Assembly: GCF_022627575.1 (NCBI RefSeq)
Contig: NZ_JADEYQ010000001.1
Coordinates: forward strand, 558,001-622,000
Length of the DNA: 64,000 nucleotides
Source: Sphingobacterium rhinopitheci
GTDB taxonomy: Bacteria; Bacteroidota; Bacteroidia; Sphingobacteriales; Sphingobacteriaceae
Direction: 5' to 3'
Positions 33,632 to 42,752 of the stretch are shown here, piece after piece (the first letter of the stretch is position 1; every line of letters begins with the position of its first letter). The notes beneath the pieces are model-generated. The model worked only from the letters and a program-made list of their open reading frames with translations, searched no databases and had not been told where the DNA came from. Position numbers and translations under genes: made by a program.

Positions 33632-34345
33632 CTAACGATTTAATAAAGCCACTTCTAAGACAGCAGCTAGCGCTGCTGTTTCTGTTCTAAGACGAGATTC
33701 TCCTAATGATAAGGGTATAAATCCGGCCTGTAAAGCTTGTGCTATCTCATTATCAGAGAAATCACCTTCTGGGCCGATCAATATTAAGTACTTCTCCCCT
33801 TTTTGGAAAGAGGTATTAATAAATTTCTTATCCGCATCTACACAATGTGCAATACCTTTGTTCACATCCAAATTTTCAATTGAGGATATAAATTTAGAAA
33901 AAGTAACTGCAGGATTAATTTTGGGAATATATGCTTTCAACGATTGTTTAGCAGCGGCAATAGCTACTTTTTCTAATCGTTCTACTTTGACCTCTTTACG
34001 TTCAGAGCGGGCACATATAACCGGCGTAAATTCGTGTAAACCAATCTCAGTAGCTTTCTCCAAGAACCATTCTATACGTTCAATATTTTTAGTTGGAGCG
34101 ACCGCCATATGCACTTGAAAAGATGTTTGTCCATATTGCTGGGTAACTTCTAAAACTTTCAAGCTCGTACGCTTAGGGTGCGGTTCAATGATCTCCGTCT
34201 TATACAAACCACCGCGCCCATCGATCAAATGAATAATATCATTCGCCTGAAGGCGTAATACACGTACAGCATGCTTACTTTCTTCTTCACTTAATAAAAA
34301 AGAGCTATGATGTGCTTCTATTTCAGGAGTATAAAATAATAACAT
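33632..34345 (-). CDS. rsmE: 16S rRNA (uracil-1498-N3)-methyltransferase
   Basis: A 237-residue SPOUT enzyme that methylates U1498 of 16S rRNA with S-adenosylmethionine. The N-terminal PUA-like domain includes SKHAVRVLRLQANDIIHLID; the knotted C-terminal domain has AAAKQSLKAYIPKI, the motif LILIGPEGDFSDNEI, and SLGESRLRTETAALAAV, all diagnostic for RsmE. The start overlaps the stop codon of the upstream hemolysin-family gene. It converges on the DUF3299 gene with only 4 bp between stop codons and no terminator. Confidence 0.95.
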   Translation of the reverse strand: MLLFYTPEIEAHHSSFLLSEEESKHAVRVLRLQANDIIHLIDGRGGLYKTEIIEPHPKRTSLKVLEVTQQYGQTSFQVHMAVAPTKNIERIEWFLEKATEIGLHEFTPVICARSERKEVKVERLEKVAIAAAKQSLKAYIPKINPAVTFSKFISSIENLDVNKGIAHCVDADKKFINTSFQKGEKYLILIGPEGDFSDNEIAQALQAGFIPLSLGESRLRTETAALAAVLEVALLNR

Positions 34346-35658
34346 TAATTAGATTTTGGATCGTGTGGAGTTTCAATCAAATCAAATTTGACGAACTCGA
34401 TATTTTGTTGTGTTTTCTTCATGACGATCAGGTTATACCCAAATGCTTCCATAGAATCACCCACATCAGGGATCTTCTCAAAGACATCACTTACTAAACC
34501 AGCAATAGTATCATAATCAGAGCTCTCTGGCAACTCTAAAGGTAAAAAACCATTAGCATCATGGATATTAGCCCCTGCATCGACCATATATTCCGTTTCA
34601 GATATACGTTCTACCAAAGGTACTTCTTCGTCATACTCATCTTGAATCTCCCCTACTAATTCTTCAACAATATCTTCCAGCGTAACCATACCTGAAGTTC
34701 CACCAAACTCATCCAATACAAAAGCAATTTGAATGCGCTTCAATTGAAACTCCGTCATCAAATCGTTAATCTTCTTAGTTTCCGGAACAAAATAAGGCTT
34801 ACGCATTATTTTCTTAAGAACAACCTCTTCACCTTTAAAAAGCAACGGTAATACATCTTTAGTATGTACTACACCAACAATCTGATCTATATTATCTTCA
34901 TAAAGGGGTATTCTAGAATAACCTTCTTCAGTAACTGTTTTTATAAACTCATCAGCTTTATCTGTAACCTCCACTGCTACAATTTTTGTACGTGGCACCA
35001 TTATATTCTTTACGATACGCTCGTTGAAGTCAAAAACATTTTTGATCAATTCATGCTCTGAAGTATTTAAAGCTCCAGACTCCTTGCCTTTTTCTAATAA
35101 ATATTGTAACTCTTCAGAAGAATGGGCAGATTCACTAGGGTGTGGTTCTATACCTATTAATTTTAACAGAAAATTAGCTAAACCATTAAATATAAAAATT
35201 AAAGGCATTAGTAAGTAATAAAAAATACGCAGTGGTACTGCGATTTTCATTGTTGTCGCTACAGGCTTTTGGATAGCAATTGATTTAGGTGCCAATTCAC
35301 CTAATACTACGTGCAATAGCGTAATAGTACCAAAAGCGATAGCAAATCCTAATCCCTTCGACCAACTTGTAGTGATATCAACGTCAAAGTAAGAAAAAGC
35401 GGAAAAAATAATTTTGCCCATAGCTTTCTCACCTATCCACCCTAAACCTAATGAAGCTAATGTAATACCTAGCTGCGTAGCAGCTAGGTATTTATCCAAA
35501 TGGTCCGTGATATTTTTGGCTATTTTAGCGACTTTGCCTCCAGATTTAGCTTGCAACTCTATTTGAGATGCTCTAACTTTTACAATAGCAAATTCTGCAG
35601 CTACGAAAAAACCATTAGCAAATACGAGTAATAAGGTCCAAAATATATCAAGTGCCAT
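34345..35658 (-). CDS. Hemolysin/CNNM-family membrane protein (DUF21-CBS-CorC/HlyC)
   Basis: A 437-residue protein. DUF21 membrane domain (about 1-180) with the start FANGFFVAAEFAIVKVR and AATQLGITLASLGLGWIGE; a pair of CBS domains (about 205-325; KNIMVPRTKIVAVEVTD, VVHTKDVLPLLF and FGGTSGMVTLEDIVEELVG); then a transporter-associated CorC/HlyC domain (about 345-430). The family includes magnesium or cobalt transporters and regulators; the ion here is unknown. The last base overlaps the rsmE start codon, and ppa lies 5 nt upstream, so it is part of the HIT-dedA-ppa run. Confidence 0.9.
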   Translation of the reverse strand: MALDIFWTLLLVFANGFFVAAEFAIVKVRASQIELQAKSGGKVAKIAKNITDHLDKYLAATQLGITLASLGLGWIGEKAMGKIIFSAFSYFDVDITTSWSKGLGFAIAFGTITLLHVVLGELAPKSIAIQKPVATTMKIAVPLRIFYYLLMPLIFIFNGLANFLLKLIGIEPHPSESAHSSEELQYLLEKGKESGALNTSEHELIKNVFDFNERIVKNIMVPRTKIVAVEVTDKADEFIKTVTEEGYSRIPLYEDNIDQIVGVVHTKDVLPLLFKGEEVVLKKIMRKPYFVPETKKINDLMTEFQLKRIQIAFVLDEFGGTSGMVTLEDIVEELVGEIQDEYDEEVPLVERISETEYMVDAGANIHDANGFLPLELPESSDYDTIAGLVSDVFEKIPDVGDSMEAFGYNLIVMKKTQQNIEFVKFDLIETPHDPKSN

Positions 35659-35663
35659 ATAGG

Positions 35664-36206
35664 TTATTTATTTCTAATTTCTGTGTTATAAAGTTCAATG
35701 CTCTCTTTAAGGATATTTTGCGCATATTCACGACCATGTAATCCTTCGATAATAACACTTTTTCCTTCTAAAGCTTTATATGATTCAAAAAATTGAACGA
35801 TTTCCTTCATTGTATGAGGAGGCAATTCAGAGATATCATTAATATAATTAACAGACATATCATTTTTTGCAACAGCGATAATTTTATCGTCTTGCTCGCC
35901 ACCATCAACCATATGCATAACGCCAATGATTTTAGCCTCGATCATTGTCATTGGATATACGTCCGCTGAACAGATTACTAATATATCTAATGGATCTTTA
36001 TCATCACAATAAGTTTGCGGGATAAATCCATAGTTAGCGGGGTACATAACAGACGAATATAATACGCGATCTAATTTCACTAAACCACTTTCTTTATCTA
36101 TTTCATATTTTGCTTTTGATCCGTTAGGGATTTCAATAATAGCATTCACTGTATTTGGCAAATCCTCACCTGGAGATACCTGATGCCAAGGATGTTGTGT
36201 ACTCAT
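35664..36206 (-). CDS. ppa: Inorganic pyrophosphatase
   Basis: A 180-residue soluble family I pyrophosphatase that hydrolyses PPi to two phosphates, driving biosynthesis. Motifs: [20 protein letters not shown] (active-site Glu and Lys), [23 protein letters not shown] with the acidic DxDPxD metal-binding signature, and [20 protein letters not shown]. Length and motifs are typical. It lies 14 nt downstream of the dedA-family gene and 5 nt upstream of the hemolysin-family gene. Confidence 0.96.
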   Translation of the reverse strand: MSTQHPWHQVSPGEDLPNTVNAIIEIPNGSKAKYEIDKESGLVKLDRVLYSSVMYPANYGFIPQTYCDDKDPLDILVICSADVYPMTMIEAKIIGVMHMVDGGEQDDKIIAVAKNDMSVNYINDISELPPHTMKEIVQFFESYKALEGKSVIIEGLHGREYAQNILKESIELYNTEIRNK

Positions 36207-36220
36207 TAATTTTAAACTGT

Positions 36221-36865
36221 TTATTTTGTTTTTTGTTTTCTATTGTTCATCGTGCGCTTCAATACGCCAATTACGATAGGTAAAAATGCAACGGCAATTA
36301 AACCTATTATAATATACTCTACATAATCTATAATTCCGGGAAAAAACTCTCCCAAGAAATAACCTGTTAATGTTAATCCAGAAACCCATATTAAAGCCCC
36401 TACAACATTATAAACAAGAAATTTCTTAAAATCTAATTTTACTACCCCTGCAAATATTGGCGCAAATGTACGAATAATAGGAACAAAGCGACCAATCACA
36501 AGAGCTCTTCCACCATATTTCTGATAAAATTCTTCCGCCATCATCACGTATTCTTTCTTAAATATCAAAGAATCTTGTTTCTTAAATAACATAGGGCCAG
36601 TTCGATACCCAAACCAATAGCCTACTAAATTACCTAGAATACCTGACACTAAGATTCCAGAAAACATTTCTACAATAGTCACATCAATTTTTCCTAATGC
36701 ACAAAATAATCCTGCAAGGAATAGCAAATAATCACCTGGTAAAAAAAAACCAAAAAAAAGTCCTGTTTCAGCAAATACAATCAAACAAACAATATAGAAT
36801 CCACCGTGGCTAAGTAAATACTCAGGATCCATTAATTGTTGGAAAGTCATTAAAAAATCATGCAT
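36221..36865 (-). CDS. DedA-family inner-membrane protein
   Basis: A 214-residue polytopic protein of the DedA/VTT family, members of which act as lipid (undecaprenyl phosphate) flippases or in envelope homeostasis. Seen: hydrophobic N-terminus [20 protein letters not shown], the motif [33 protein letters not shown] with conserved Arg residues, and [20 protein letters not shown]. Two long T-runs on the coding strand encode the Phe-rich FFFGFFLPG region. Part of the run from the HIT gene to rsmE. Confidence 0.9.
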   Translation of the reverse strand: MHDFLMTFQQLMDPEYLLSHGGFYIVCLIVFAETGLFFGFFLPGDYLLFLAGLFCALGKIDVTIVEMFSGILVSGILGNLVGYWFGYRTGPMLFKKQDSLIFKKEYVMMAEEFYQKYGGRALVIGRFVPIIRTFAPIFAGVVKLDFKKFLVYNVVGALIWVSGLTLTGYFLGEFFPGIIDYVEYIIIGLIAVAFLPIVIGVLKRTMNNRKQKTK

Positions 36866-36894
36866 GTTTTAATCTTAAGGTAAGCGAATAATAG

Positions 36895-37314
36895 TTACAT
36901 TTTAGCACTAGTAGTAATAACCAAAATAGCATTACGAATTTCTGTGGCTATTTTATCCATTTCTATTGCAGAAAGCGACAATTTAGGTTTTTCAAAATTC
37001 ATATCACTAACGGTATTCAAAGGTATTAGATGGATATGTGCATGAGCAACTTCTAATCCAACGACAGCGACGCCTACTTTAGGACAAGACATCACCTTTT
37101 TAATACCCTGAGAAACAATTTTAGCAAAGATCCACATACTTTGATATTCCTCATCATCAATATCAAATATATAATCTGTTTCTTTCTTAGGAATTACCAA
37201 TACATGCCCACGAGTAAGTGGAGCTATATCTAAAAAAGCCAAAAAATCGTTACTCTCAGCAACTTTATATGCTGGAATTTCTCCTGAAATAATTTTACTA
37301 AATATTGTAGACAT
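36895..37314 (-). CDS. HIT-family nucleotide-binding protein (Hint-like)
   Basis: A protein of about 139 residues: STIFSKIISGEIPAYKVAES at the N-terminus, DIAPLTRGHVLVIPKKE in the middle and the histidine triad VAHAHIHLIPL near 106-116. The family hydrolyses adenosine phosphoramidates or adenylylated substrates. I use ATG 37314; the in-frame upstream frame to 37359 adds 15 residues with no similarity. It lies 29 nt upstream of the dedA-family gene and downstream of greA, separated by two hairpins. Confidence 0.92.
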   Translation of the reverse strand: MSTIFSKIISGEIPAYKVAESNDFLAFLDIAPLTRGHVLVIPKKETDYIFDIDDEEYQSMWIFAKIVSQGIKKVMSCPKVGVAVVGLEVAHAHIHLIPLNTVSDMNFEKPKLSLSAIEMDKIATEIRNAILVITTSAKM

Positions 37315-37396
37315 AAATCTATCAATTTGAATATGGGCAAATATAATAAAAAGTTGCAAGACTGCCTCTTAATATCTCTTACGTTTTCTTATTAAA

Positions 37397-37473
37397 ACAA
37401 AAGGAACTTACACTTTAGTGCAAGCTCCTTTTATAATATATTTTTGTATGAGCGGTTATGGCATACCGCTCAT
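37397..37473 (-). terminator. Two hairpins between greA and the HIT gene
   Basis: On the minus strand, first ATGAGCGGT / ACCGCTCAT (37448-37473, 8-nt loop), then AAAAGGAGCTT / AAGTTCCTTTT (37399-37432) followed by a T-rich run. The second is a plausible greA terminator; the first may assist it. Confidence 0.75.
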
Positions 37474-37487
37474 AACCTATTCATAAA

Positions 37488-37961
37488 TTATCGTGAAATA
37501 TCTAAAATTTCTAATTCAATTTGACCAGCAGGTACTGTTACCACTGCTATATCACCTACAGACTTACCTAACAAACCTTGCGCTATTGGAGATTTAACGG
37601 ATATTTTTCCAGACTTCAAATCAGCTTCCGTTTCAGACACTAATTGATAGGTCATCTCCGCTCCACTTTTCACATTTTTGATCTTAACGATAGAAAGAGC
37701 TAATACTTTTGACAAATCTAATTTCGATTCATCGATCAAACGTGCACTAGCGTAAACCCCTTCTAATTTTGAGATTTTAGCTTCGTGTAATCCCTGCGCC
37801 TCTTTTGCAGCATCATATTCTGCATTTTCTGACAAGTCACCCTTATCTCTCGCTTCAGCAATAGCATTTGCGATCTTAAGTCTACCTTCAGTTTTTAAAT
37901 ACTGTAATTCTTCCTTTAGCTTAGCTAATCCTTCTTCTGTGTAATAAGTTACTTCTGCCAT
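37488..37961 (-). CDS. greA: Transcription elongation factor GreA
   Basis: A 157-residue factor that rescues backtracked RNA polymerase by stimulating transcript cleavage. The N-terminal coiled coil (about 1-75) includes YYTEEGLAKLKEELQYLKTE and ARDKGDLSENAEYDAAKEAQ with the acidic tip (D and E residues at DLSENAEY), and the C-terminal FKBP-like domain has ISVKSPIAQGLLGKSVGD. Length and motifs are typical. Monocistronic by context. Confidence 0.96.
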   Translation of the reverse strand: MAEVTYYTEEGLAKLKEELQYLKTEGRLKIANAIAEARDKGDLSENAEYDAAKEAQGLHEAKISKLEGVYASARLIDESKLDLSKVLALSIVKIKNVKSGAEMTYQLVSETEADLKSGKISVKSPIAQGLLGKSVGDIAVVTVPAGQIELEILDISR

Positions 37962-38012
37962 AATTTTAATATTAACTTAAATTTTTAACACTAATTATTA
38001 TTAAAAAAGAAC

Positions 38013-38048
38013 AAGACCACTTTTCCCTATTTTGGGAAAAATGGTCTT
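38013..38048 (-). terminator. Terminator of the two-component operon
   Basis: Arms AAGACCACTTTTCCC and GGGAAAAATGGTCTT (one mismatch) with a 6-nt loop, followed on the minus strand by a T-rich stretch. It lies 45 bp after the response regulator stop. Confidence 0.8.
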
Positions 38049-38092
38049 GCTCGTTACTTACGAAGATAATTTAAAAAATCAATAATTCCAAA

Positions 38093-38788
38093 TTATTCTT
38101 CATCAACAAATTTATACCCCAATCCGCGTACTGTTTGTAAGTAATTAGGCTTATCGGGATTATGTTCGATCTTCTTTCGCAATCTTACTACGTGCATATC
38201 CAACGTTCGTGTATTGACATTAGAGCTATATCCCCACACTACCTCCATCAATTCTTCACGCGTAATCTCTCTACCCATATTTTGCAGAAAGTGAAGTAAT
38301 ATTCTATTCTCAAGAATTGTTAATTCTATTTTCTTGCCGTCACGAATAAGTGAATGTATTTGCGGATGATGTTCTGTTTTTCCAAAAACAAGAATGTCTT
38401 TATTGACGGTTTTAGGCACAAAAAAACGCACCTTATTTTCGATCATAGCTACAAGCACATCCATATTGAAGGGCTTAGTAATATAATCAGAGATTCCATA
38501 ACTGTAGGCATCAATTTTATCTACATCTTGTGACTTTGCTGTCATCATAATAATGATATTTTCAAATCCATTTTTACGAACAGCTTCACAAACATCTATA
38601 CCTTCTTTACCTGGCAACATCCAATCTAATAATACGATATCGGGATTAGATTCCAATATCAATGCTTCAGCATCAAGACCATTACCTGATTGAACAACTT
38701 TATAGCCTTCAGTTTGTAAACGGTGACTAACCAAAAATCTAAGATTCTCGTCGTCTTCAACAACTGCAACTGTAATGTCTTTTTCCAT
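38093..38788 (-). CDS. OmpR-family response regulator (RprY-like)
   Basis: A 231-residue regulator. Receiver (about 5-120): acidic pair EDDE at 11-14, phosphoacceptor Asp55 in IVLLDWMLPGKEG, Lys in YITKPFNMDVL near 105. DNA-binding winged helix (about 135-228): REELMEVVWGYSSNVNTRTL, DMHVVRLRKKIEHNP and YLQTVRGLGYKFV. It follows the kinase gene by 3 nt and is the last gene of a unit with a dead S9 peptidase lipoprotein and the kinase. Sequence style resembles Bacteroides RprY; targets unknown. Confidence 0.94.
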   Translation of the reverse strand: MEKDITVAVVEDDENLRFLVSHRLQTEGYKVVQSGNGLDAEALILESNPDIVLLDWMLPGKEGIDVCEAVRKNGFENIIIMMTAKSQDVDKIDAYSYGISDYITKPFNMDVLVAMIENKVRFFVPKTVNKDILVFGKTEHHPQIHSLIRDGKKIELTILENRILLHFLQNMGREITREELMEVVWGYSSNVNTRTLDMHVVRLRKKIEHNPDKPNYLQTVRGLGYKFVDEE

Positions 38789-38791
38789 ACT

Positions 38792-40465
38792 TTATATCTT
38801 TTTAACGTCTACTGGAAAAATCAATGTAAATGTAGTGCCTACGTTAAGTTGACTATCTACTTTAATATCTCCTCCCATAAATTCAGTTATTTCCTTACAA
38901 AATGCTAACCCTAATCCAATACTACCTTGCTGGTTAAACTGATTTTTAACTCTATAAAATTTCTTAAAAATACTATTAAATTCTCGTTTATCTATACCAA
39001 TCCCTTTATCCTTAAAAAAAATAGTGAAATATTTTTTATTTTGTTCTACTGTTACCGCCAAAAACTTGCGATCTATAGGAGAATATTTATATGCATTGTC
39101 AACTAAATTTTGACAAACACTTGTTAATAACACTGGATCAGTGTAAAGCATACTTTTAACATCTATTTTAAAATCCAATTTCAAATCAGGATATTTTAAT
39201 TGTATACTATCAAAAAATTGAGATAAAAAAACTTTTAAATCAATGTCTTCACCATGAAATTTAATAGATTTATTTTCAATTTGTGCAAATGACAATAATT
39301 TATTCATCAAATTATTCAATTTATCTGCTTCTTGATCCAATATTCTACCATACATTTGCCTTTCAACTTCAGATATGTTATCCGCACTTTTAATATTATT
39401 ACCTGCTATTTTTATCACACTAACAGGTGTTTTAAATTCATGTGTAAGATTATTGATAAAATCATATTGAAGCTGGTACAGCCTACTATTAATGGCCGCA
39501 TTGCGATAGATTAAGTAACCCGTCAAGATTAAGAATAAATAAACAAGAGAAATACCTACCATTACAGGAAAAAACCTTTTATTGATATCCTTTACAATAA
39601 ACTCTCTCGAAGTATCAAATTGCAATTTATAATCAGACAAAGCACCAGGTAATGGTAATTCAGTTCGTAAATAAGACTCATCGTTGGTTACATATTGGTC
39701 TACTACAGCTTTAATAGAGATCTCTTCATATAAGTTGGGATATTTATTTTGAATATGTATTTTGGTAGGATCAATAGAAAACACAAATAAATCTTGTTCA
39801 TAAGAAGATTCGGGTAGATCAACATCATTCATCATAGTCTGATAATTCATAATATCAGACATCCTTGGAATATTTAGATAAGACACCATGCCGGGCTGTA
39901 AAGCATAGAAAACCTTAAAAATATCATTATCTGTTAAGCGTGTTGAATCCTTTGCACCTTCAATAAAACCGACGAATTTCAACATCATATTATTGAATTC
40001 GGAGGTAGCATTAAGATATTCTTTAAATGACTGTTCTCCCCCTAACAAACGATTGTCTTTATCTAGTTTGTAAAGGTAACTCACTTTGGAATATACAGTA
40101 AGGTTATTAAAACGTACGCCATTACCTACACTATCACGATTGGTCAACACAACATCAAAAAACCTAACTTCATTGACAAAAGGAAAACTACGAAGAACAG
40201 TATTTGAGAAATCAGACGCTTGATCATCGCTCATATACCCTTGAAAATAGGATATTTCAGGTATTTTCTCAGTAAAGAAAGTATTAAATGGCTTTATAGA
40301 CTCGTCAAAAACTTCAACTTTTTTATTATTAAACTCAGCTTCTACAAAATTTGTAGTCATGGTTCGTGCAAAAAATGTAGAAGCGACAAATAGTATGGTT
40401 ACTAAAACAAAAAATGCAATTAGCAATCCAAAGTTCTTACGATATCGAAGATTTATAGAATTCAT
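38792..40465 (-). CDS. Membrane sensor histidine kinase (RprX-like)
   Basis: A 557-residue kinase. Transmembrane helix 1 at about 12-32 and helix 2 at about 303-325 (MVGISLVYLFLILTGYLIY) enclose a periplasmic sensor of about 270 residues with no domain I recognise. Cytoplasmic motifs: H-box DFINNLTHEFKTPVSVIKIA, N-box CQNLVDNAYKYSP, G1 FFKDKGIGIDKREF, F-box FKKFYRVKNQF and G2 GSIGLGLAFCKEI. All catalytic elements look intact. Its ATG lies 1 nt after the stop of the pseudopeptidase gene, suggesting tight coupling of the two products. Confidence 0.94.
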   Translation of the reverse strand: MNSINLRYRKNFGLLIAFFVLVTILFVASTFFARTMTTNFVEAEFNNKKVEVFDESIKPFNTFFTEKIPEISYFQGYMSDDQASDFSNTVLRSFPFVNEVRFFDVVLTNRDSVGNGVRFNNLTVYSKVSYLYKLDKDNRLLGGEQSFKEYLNATSEFNNMMLKFVGFIEGAKDSTRLTDNDIFKVFYALQPGMVSYLNIPRMSDIMNYQTMMNDVDLPESSYEQDLFVFSIDPTKIHIQNKYPNLYEEISIKAVVDQYVTNDESYLRTELPLPGALSDYKLQFDTSREFIVKDINKRFFPVMVGISLVYLFLILTGYLIYRNAAINSRLYQLQYDFINNLTHEFKTPVSVIKIAGNNIKSADNISEVERQMYGRILDQEADKLNNLMNKLLSFAQIENKSIKFHGEDIDLKVFLSQFFDSIQLKYPDLKLDFKIDVKSMLYTDPVLLTSVCQNLVDNAYKYSPIDRKFLAVTVEQNKKYFTIFFKDKGIGIDKREFNSIFKKFYRVKNQFNQQGSIGLGLAFCKEITEFMGGDIKVDSQLNVGTTFTLIFPVDVKKI

Positions 40466-40466
40466 A

Positions 40467-42350
40467 TTATAGATTTCTACTTAAAAAATCCTCTACTTGT
40501 TGATAATAGAGTATAATATTTTCTTCTTTACGTATTCGGCGACCTTCTTCTTCAAAAAAGGTATACTTAATATTACCGCCGTTATTTTTCACTTTCTGCA
40601 CAAATTGATTAATATCCGTAATACTATTATATCGATCACGTCCACCTTGAAACATCAAAATAGGCATTTTAATTTTCTCTGCATGAAACAAAGGAGATAT
40701 TGCTTTAAACAAATCAGACTCTTTTGAAGGGTCCCCAATGATCTTATAATACATCTGCAAATATTGCTGATAAAAAGGCGGTATCTCTTTAAGATAGGTA
40801 AATAGATTGGTATATCCAGAGGATGAAATAGCACATTTATAAAGCGTAGGATTAAAACAAGCAGCATACAAAGCTGAATACCCCCCAAATCCTGTACCCA
40901 TGATAGCTACACGATCTTTGTCCGCTATACCTTGGTGGATAAGCCAAGAAACACCATCGCTAATATCATTTTGAATCTCCCCACCCCATTGTTTATACCC
41001 CTCTTTTACAAACTCTTTTCCAAAACCAGTAGAGCCACGGTAATTGACTTGAAAAACGGCATAACCTCTATTTGCCAAAAACTGAACTTCTTGGTTAAAA
41101 CCCCAATTATCTCTACTATTAGGACCATCATGTACCAATACAACTACTGGATATTTATCTTTCTTTATTAGTGGATAAGTCAAAAAACCATTAATCAATT
41201 TGCCATCTCTCGAGAAATAACTGACAGCTTGCATTGGGGATAACTCTATATTCTTTAGACTAGGATTTATCGCTACAAGTTCTTTAATTTCACCTGATTT
41301 GGCTGAGTAATATAATACTTGTCCCGGGTCAACGTCGGTATATATTTTAAAAACGACAAGATTGAAATTTTCATCTACATCGATCAGATCTATATTATAA
41401 TCCGCATACTTTCTTTGAATTTCTTGATAGATACTTTTCAACTTGTCATTTAAGACATTGATCTCTTTTCTATCCTCCGTAGAAACCGAAGTATATATCA
41501 TTTCTCCTTTGGAAAAAAGATACCCTTCTTTGTTTAGATCTGCTTTTTCATTATCTACCAATACTTGCTGATCGCCTGTTTTGAAATCCATTAATACTAA
41601 GCCGGATTTATCTTTACCAATATTACTTAATCCATAGAAAGACGAATTACTCCCTTTGGCAGGACCTAGCGGGATGATAGTGGATATAAAATCAGTATTA
41701 AGCACATTTCTAAAAGGCTCTCCTTCATTGTCCCTATACCATATTTTATCCTGAATACTATCACTAGAAATCGCTAATCGTACCTGTCCATCCATCGAAG
41801 CTACCCAAGTCCCCATGCGTTGGGTATTTAACTCTACCAACTCAGGACCTTTACCATTCAATGGAATTCTATATAAATCAAAAATAGTTGAATCACGGAC
41901 ATTTAATTGCGCCAATATTTTACCATCTATAGCATGTGTTGGCGACACCCATCTCAACTCATGTTGGGCTGGAGGAATTAAATAAGTAGATTTTTCGGTA
42001 TGAATATCGATAATAAATAGACGGAGGCTATCCTTATTGGAATGACTATTAGAATAAACAATACTATCTGAGGTAGCCCAAAAGAAGTATTGCACATTAA
42101 TATGCTTTTCGTAGGTCAACTGCTTTGAAGAATCTGGTATTTCGGTATCAAGAATAAAAATATTACGGCAGTGATCTTCTACACCAATATAAGCTATACG
42201 TCTGCCATCTGGCGATACCTTAAAACTCGTACGCTCAGGTTTGACAAAAAAATCTTGAATAGGGATGGTCTTCACCTTATCTCTGTCTCCGCAATTGCAG
42301 AAAGAAATGATGACTACACATAAAAACATTAAATTTACTATTACCTTCAT
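40467..42350 (-). CDS. S9 prolyl-oligopeptidase-family lipoprotein lacking catalytic Ser and His
   Basis: About 627 residues from ATG 42350 (an upstream in-frame start at 42410 precedes the signal peptide and is unlikely). The lipoprotein signal has hydrophobic VNLMFLCVVIISFCNCGD. A beta-propeller-like region (about 35-345; SPDGRRIAYIGVEDHCRNIF) precedes an alpha/beta hydrolase domain (PVVVLVHDGPNSRDNWGFNQ). The nucleophile motif GxSxGG is GTGFGG: codon GGA replaces Ser (residue 487). The Asp is kept in GGRDRYNS (572), but the His position EGH reads EGR (604). It therefore cannot act as a Ser peptidase. Tight linkage to a sensor kinase suggests a sensory or ligand-binding role. Confidence 0.9.
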   Translation of the reverse strand: MKVIVNLMFLCVVIISFCNCGDRDKVKTIPIQDFFVKPERTSFKVSPDGRRIAYIGVEDHCRNIFILDTEIPDSSKQLTYEKHINVQYFFWATSDSIVYSNSHSNKDSLRLFIIDIHTEKSTYLIPPAQHELRWVSPTHAIDGKILAQLNVRDSTIFDLYRIPLNGKGPELVELNTQRMGTWVASMDGQVRLAISSDSIQDKIWYRDNEGEPFRNVLNTDFISTIIPLGPAKGSNSSFYGLSNIGKDKSGLVLMDFKTGDQQVLVDNEKADLNKEGYLFSKGEMIYTSVSTEDRKEINVLNDKLKSIYQEIQRKYADYNIDLIDVDENFNLVVFKIYTDVDPGQVLYYSAKSGEIKELVAINPSLKNIELSPMQAVSYFSRDGKLINGFLTYPLIKKDKYPVVVLVHDGPNSRDNWGFNQEVQFLANRGYAVFQVNYRGSTGFGKEFVKEGYKQWGGEIQNDISDGVSWLIHQGIADKDRVAIMGTGFGGYSALYAACFNPTLYKCAISSSGYTNLFTYLKEIPPFYQQYLQMYYKIIGDPSKESDLFKAISPLFHAEKIKMPILMFQGGRDRYNSITDINQFVQKVKNNGGNIKYTFFEEEGRRIRKEENIILYYQQVEDFLSRNL

Positions 42351-42450
42351 TAATTTTAATCCCCCTCGACTCTTATCCTCAAATATTAAAATTTTATTAC
42401 ACTTATTCACAATTGCAACTTTAATTTTACAGCGTAAATTTAATATTTAT

Positions 42451-42458
42451 TAACTTTG
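42451..42458 (+). promoter_or_regulatory. Predicted -7 element for the DUF4286 gene
   Basis: TAACTTTG matches TAnnTTTG and ends four bases before the ATG at 42463, so transcription would begin at or next to the start codon (leaderless mRNA). Confidence 0.5.
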
Positions 42459-42462
42459 CAGT

Positions 42463-42747
42463 ATGTACTTATATAACATATCCATTATTGTTGAAGATAG
42501 TCAACACGACACATTATTAAATTGGTTAGAAAAAGAGTGGTTACCTAGTCTTGTTCAAGAGATCAAATTCTTGAAAATGATTAATACGCCACACGAAGGG
42601 CATACCTATTGTGTTCAGATGACCGTTAATAATCAAGAAGATATAGTAAATTTTCAACAAACTACCTTAAACGATCTACAATATCACTTGCAACTTAATC
42701 ATAAAGAGAAAGCTTTTATTTTTGATAGTATAATGCAATATTTATAA
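42463..42747 (+). CDS. DUF4286 family protein
   Basis: A 94-residue cytoplasmic protein with the Bacteroidota family pattern: YLYNISIIVEDSQHDTLLNW at the N-terminus (strand plus helix), LEKEWLPSLVQEIKFLKM, and YCVQMTVNNQEDIVNFQQTT. The predicted fold is a small ferredoxin-like alpha/beta domain. Function unknown. It is a single gene between two divergent or convergent neighbours, with its -7 element touching the start codon. Confidence 0.85.
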   Translation: MYLYNISIIVEDSQHDTLLNWLEKEWLPSLVQEIKFLKMINTPHEGHTYCVQMTVNNQEDIVNFQQTTLNDLQYHLQLNHKEKAFIFDSIMQYL

Positions 42748-42752
42748 GCTAA

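Noticed and set aside
34345..35658. Assignment as gliding protein GldE
   Set aside because: The domain order is shared, but the sequence is that of general hemolysin/CNNM-family proteins and no gliding gene is nearby.
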